Shown here in pieces: positions 13,654-15,066 of a stretch of 15,066 nucleotides of DNA (positions are counted from its first letter, which is position 1; each line of letters starts with the position of its first letter). A program made the translations under genes and the position numbers. Below the pieces are notes generated by a model. That model did no database searches. It was not told the origin of the DNA and worked only from the letters and a program-made list of their open reading frames with translations. Source of the DNA: Anaerolineales bacterium UBA6131 (GTDB taxonomy: Bacteria > Chloroflexota > Anaerolineae > UBA2200); NCBI GenBank assembly GCA_002435875.1, contig DIVN01000184.1, positions 10,009 through 25,074 on the forward strand, read 5' to 3'.

Positions 13654-15060
13654 ATGACCAACAAGACGACCCACAACCTGATTGGCTACTTGCCAAACGA
13701 CATGCCCCCTTTGGGCCAGGCCATTCTTCTAGGCCTGCAGCACGTGCTCACCATGTTCCCGGCAACCGTCCTGGTCGCGCTCTTGGTCGGGTTTCATGTA
13801 AACACAGTGCTTATGGCCTCTGGAGTAGCGACCATCGTAGCCCTCTTGCTTGCCCGATGGGGTGTCGGCCAGTTCATCCCCCTGTACTATGGCTCGAGCT
13901 TCAGCTACATCGCGGCCACCCTGGCTATCACCAAGGCTTCGTATGGGGTGCCCGCTCCAGACGAGCTAATCAGCATCGCGCAGGGTGGCATCGTTGCCAC
14001 CGGGTTGATCAACATCGGCGTTGGTCTCATCATTCGATTTTTCGGCGGTAAGAAGCTCATCGATCGCATCCTGCCACCCATTGTGACGGGCTCGGTTGCG
14101 GCGGTCATCGGCTTTGCTTTGGGCAAGTCAGCCTTGGACATGGCTGCGGGCACATGTTGCCTGCTCGACAGCACGGGCATGGCCATCGCGAGCCTGCGTT
14201 GGTGGGCTGTGGCCATGGTCACCCTGTTCTCGACTGTTCTCTTTTCAGTCTACCTACAGGGCAAGGGCTTCATTGGTATGTTGCCCATCCTTCTAGGGGC
14301 CATCGTCGGCTATGTCGTCGCTATACCATTGGGCCTCGTAGACCTCCGGCTGATCACGCAGGCTGCGCTGATCCAGACGCCACACATCACCTTGCCAACA
14401 TTCTCCAGCAACCTAACGTTAACCGCGATCTTCGGTATCGGTGTCATGGCCATCGCTACCATTCCAGAGTCAACAGCGCACCTCTATCAGGTAAGCCTGT
14501 ATGTAGACGAGCTCGCCACGCGGATGAAGCGCGAAAAGAGCGGCCTGAGCAAGTACGTAGGTCTGAACCTGATCCTGGACGGGCTGGGGGATTGCATCAA
14601 CGGTCTCATCGGAGGCGTTGCAGGAACCAACTATGGCGAGAACAACTCGCTGATGGTCATCAGTCGCAACTACTCTGGTCCCACACTCCTTATCGCGGGA
14701 GCCATCTCTATCCTGCTTTCCTTCAGCGGAAAGCTGGCGGGTGTTGTGAACAGTGTGCCGACCGCCGTCAGTGGCGGGTTGGCGATCTACCTGTTTGGCG
14801 TCATCGGCATGCAGGGCATCGCACTGATCATGGCGGAGAAGTGTAATCTCTTCGACCCGAAGCAACTGGCGATCGGTGCGGTGATTCTGATCGTCGGCGT
14901 GGGTGGACACATCGGCTTCCCTGGTGGGTTTCTGCCCATACCGCTGTTCCAGAGCGTCTTCCCAAGCGGCTGGCCGGCTATTGCCACCGGTGCACTAGCG
15001 GGGATTCTGCTCAATCTGCTGTTTCTACTGGTCAAGCCACCAGAACCGCGTGCAGAGTAG
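13654..15060 (+). CDS. NCS2-family nucleobase permease (uracil/xanthine permease type)
   Basis: A 468-residue, strongly hydrophobic protein with about 14 membrane segments, of usual NCS2 length. Family landmarks are GLQHVLTMFPATVL at 27-40 (His30), the substrate-site glutamate Glu272 in ATIPES, and Glu329 in GTNYGENNS. The YGEN motif resembles uracil carriers of the UraA group; xanthine and urate carriers usually have a Gln-containing motif at this point. NCS2 proteins import nucleobases with protons or sodium ions. With an allantoin operon in the same window a purine or ureide substrate is also conceivable, so I leave the substrate open. ATG 13654 has GAAAGGA 10 nt upstream and gives a normal family N-terminus. 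The frame is open back to a stop at 13573, which permits a CTG start at 13588 behind AGGAGG. The gene ends 6 bp before the window edge. Confidence 0.9.
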   Translation: MTNKTTHNLIGYLPNDMPPLGQAILLGLQHVLTMFPATVLVALLVGFHVNTVLMASGVATIVALLLARWGVGQFIPLYYGSSFSYIAATLAITKASYGVPAPDELISIAQGGIVATGLINIGVGLIIRFFGGKKLIDRILPPIVTGSVAAVIGFALGKSALDMAAGTCCLLDSTGMAIASLRWWAVAMVTLFSTVLFSVYLQGKGFIGMLPILLGAIVGYVVAIPLGLVDLRLITQAALIQTPHITLPTFSSNLTLTAIFGIGVMAIATIPESTAHLYQVSLYVDELATRMKREKSGLSKYVGLNLILDGLGDCINGLIGGVAGTNYGENNSLMVISRNYSGPTLLIAGAISILLSFSGKLAGVVNSVPTAVSGGLAIYLFGVIGMQGIALIMAEKCNLFDPKQLAIGAVILIVGVGGHIGFPGGFLPIPLFQSVFPSGWPAIATGALAGILLNLLFLLVKPPEPRAE

Positions 15061-15066
15061 CCTAAT

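Noticed and set aside
13367..13657. A 96-codon frame starting at the predicted transcription start and ending in ATGA overlap with the permease.
   Set aside because: It has no ribosome site, runs through the terminator hairpin, and its Arg/His/Cys-rich composition looks like random GC-rich sequence. A leaderless peptide is not excluded but not supported.
14154..14846. A 230-codon frame inside the permease gene in another frame.
   Set aside because: It is Arg/Gln/His-rich and lacks any motif; the permease frame is clearly coding.

Overview
The window is GC-rich, gene-dense bacterial DNA. The taxon cannot be fixed from the sequence. An uncultured soil, sediment or bioreactor bacterium is likely, and Chloroflexota is one possibility I hold weakly. 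There is no rRNA or tRNA, CRISPR array, transposase or phage gene. The layout is two divergent blocks that share a 330-bp intergenic region at 7222-7551.

Left block (minus strand, 7221 down to 1). The first gene encodes a remarkable 726-residue membrane cytochrome. In order it carries an N-terminal signal/anchor, one CxxCH haem site, three CopD-like membrane helices, a cytochrome b5-like domain, a fourth helix, and a complete octahaem hydroxylamine-oxidoreductase (HAO)-like domain with eight CxxCH motifs. After a 138-bp gap comes a ureide (purine-nitrogen) catabolic operon: allE ((S)-ureidoglycine aminohydrolase, all four metal ligands visible), allB (allantoinase), an Asp/Glu/hydantoin-type racemase (probably an allantoin racemase), an amidohydrolase of the TRZ/ATZ deaminase type, and a second paralogous racemase cut by the window edge. 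AllC, which would supply the AllE substrate, is not in the window and may lie beyond position 1.

Right block (plus strand, from 7552). A well-formed sigma70-type promoter drives an apparent operon of a MacAB-like ABC exporter: a lipoprotein-type adaptor, a second membrane-anchored adaptor, a MacB-type FtsX permease and an ATPase. It is followed by a chagasin-like (MEROPS I42) protease-inhibitor lipoprotein whose reading frame is broken in a run of nine Gs. A 354-bp gap then holds a good promoter, a leader with strong hairpins and an intrinsic terminator, which looks like an attenuator or uncharacterised riboswitch. It precedes an NCS2 nucleobase permease.

Taken together, the permease and the allantoin operon suggest uptake and degradation of a nucleobase or ureide with release of ammonium. 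The HAO-like fusion suggests nitrogen-oxide or hydroxylamine redox chemistry coupled to the membrane. Whether these parts act together is inference. The strongest candidates for something undescribed are the HAO/CopD/b5 fusion and the leader RNA before the permease.
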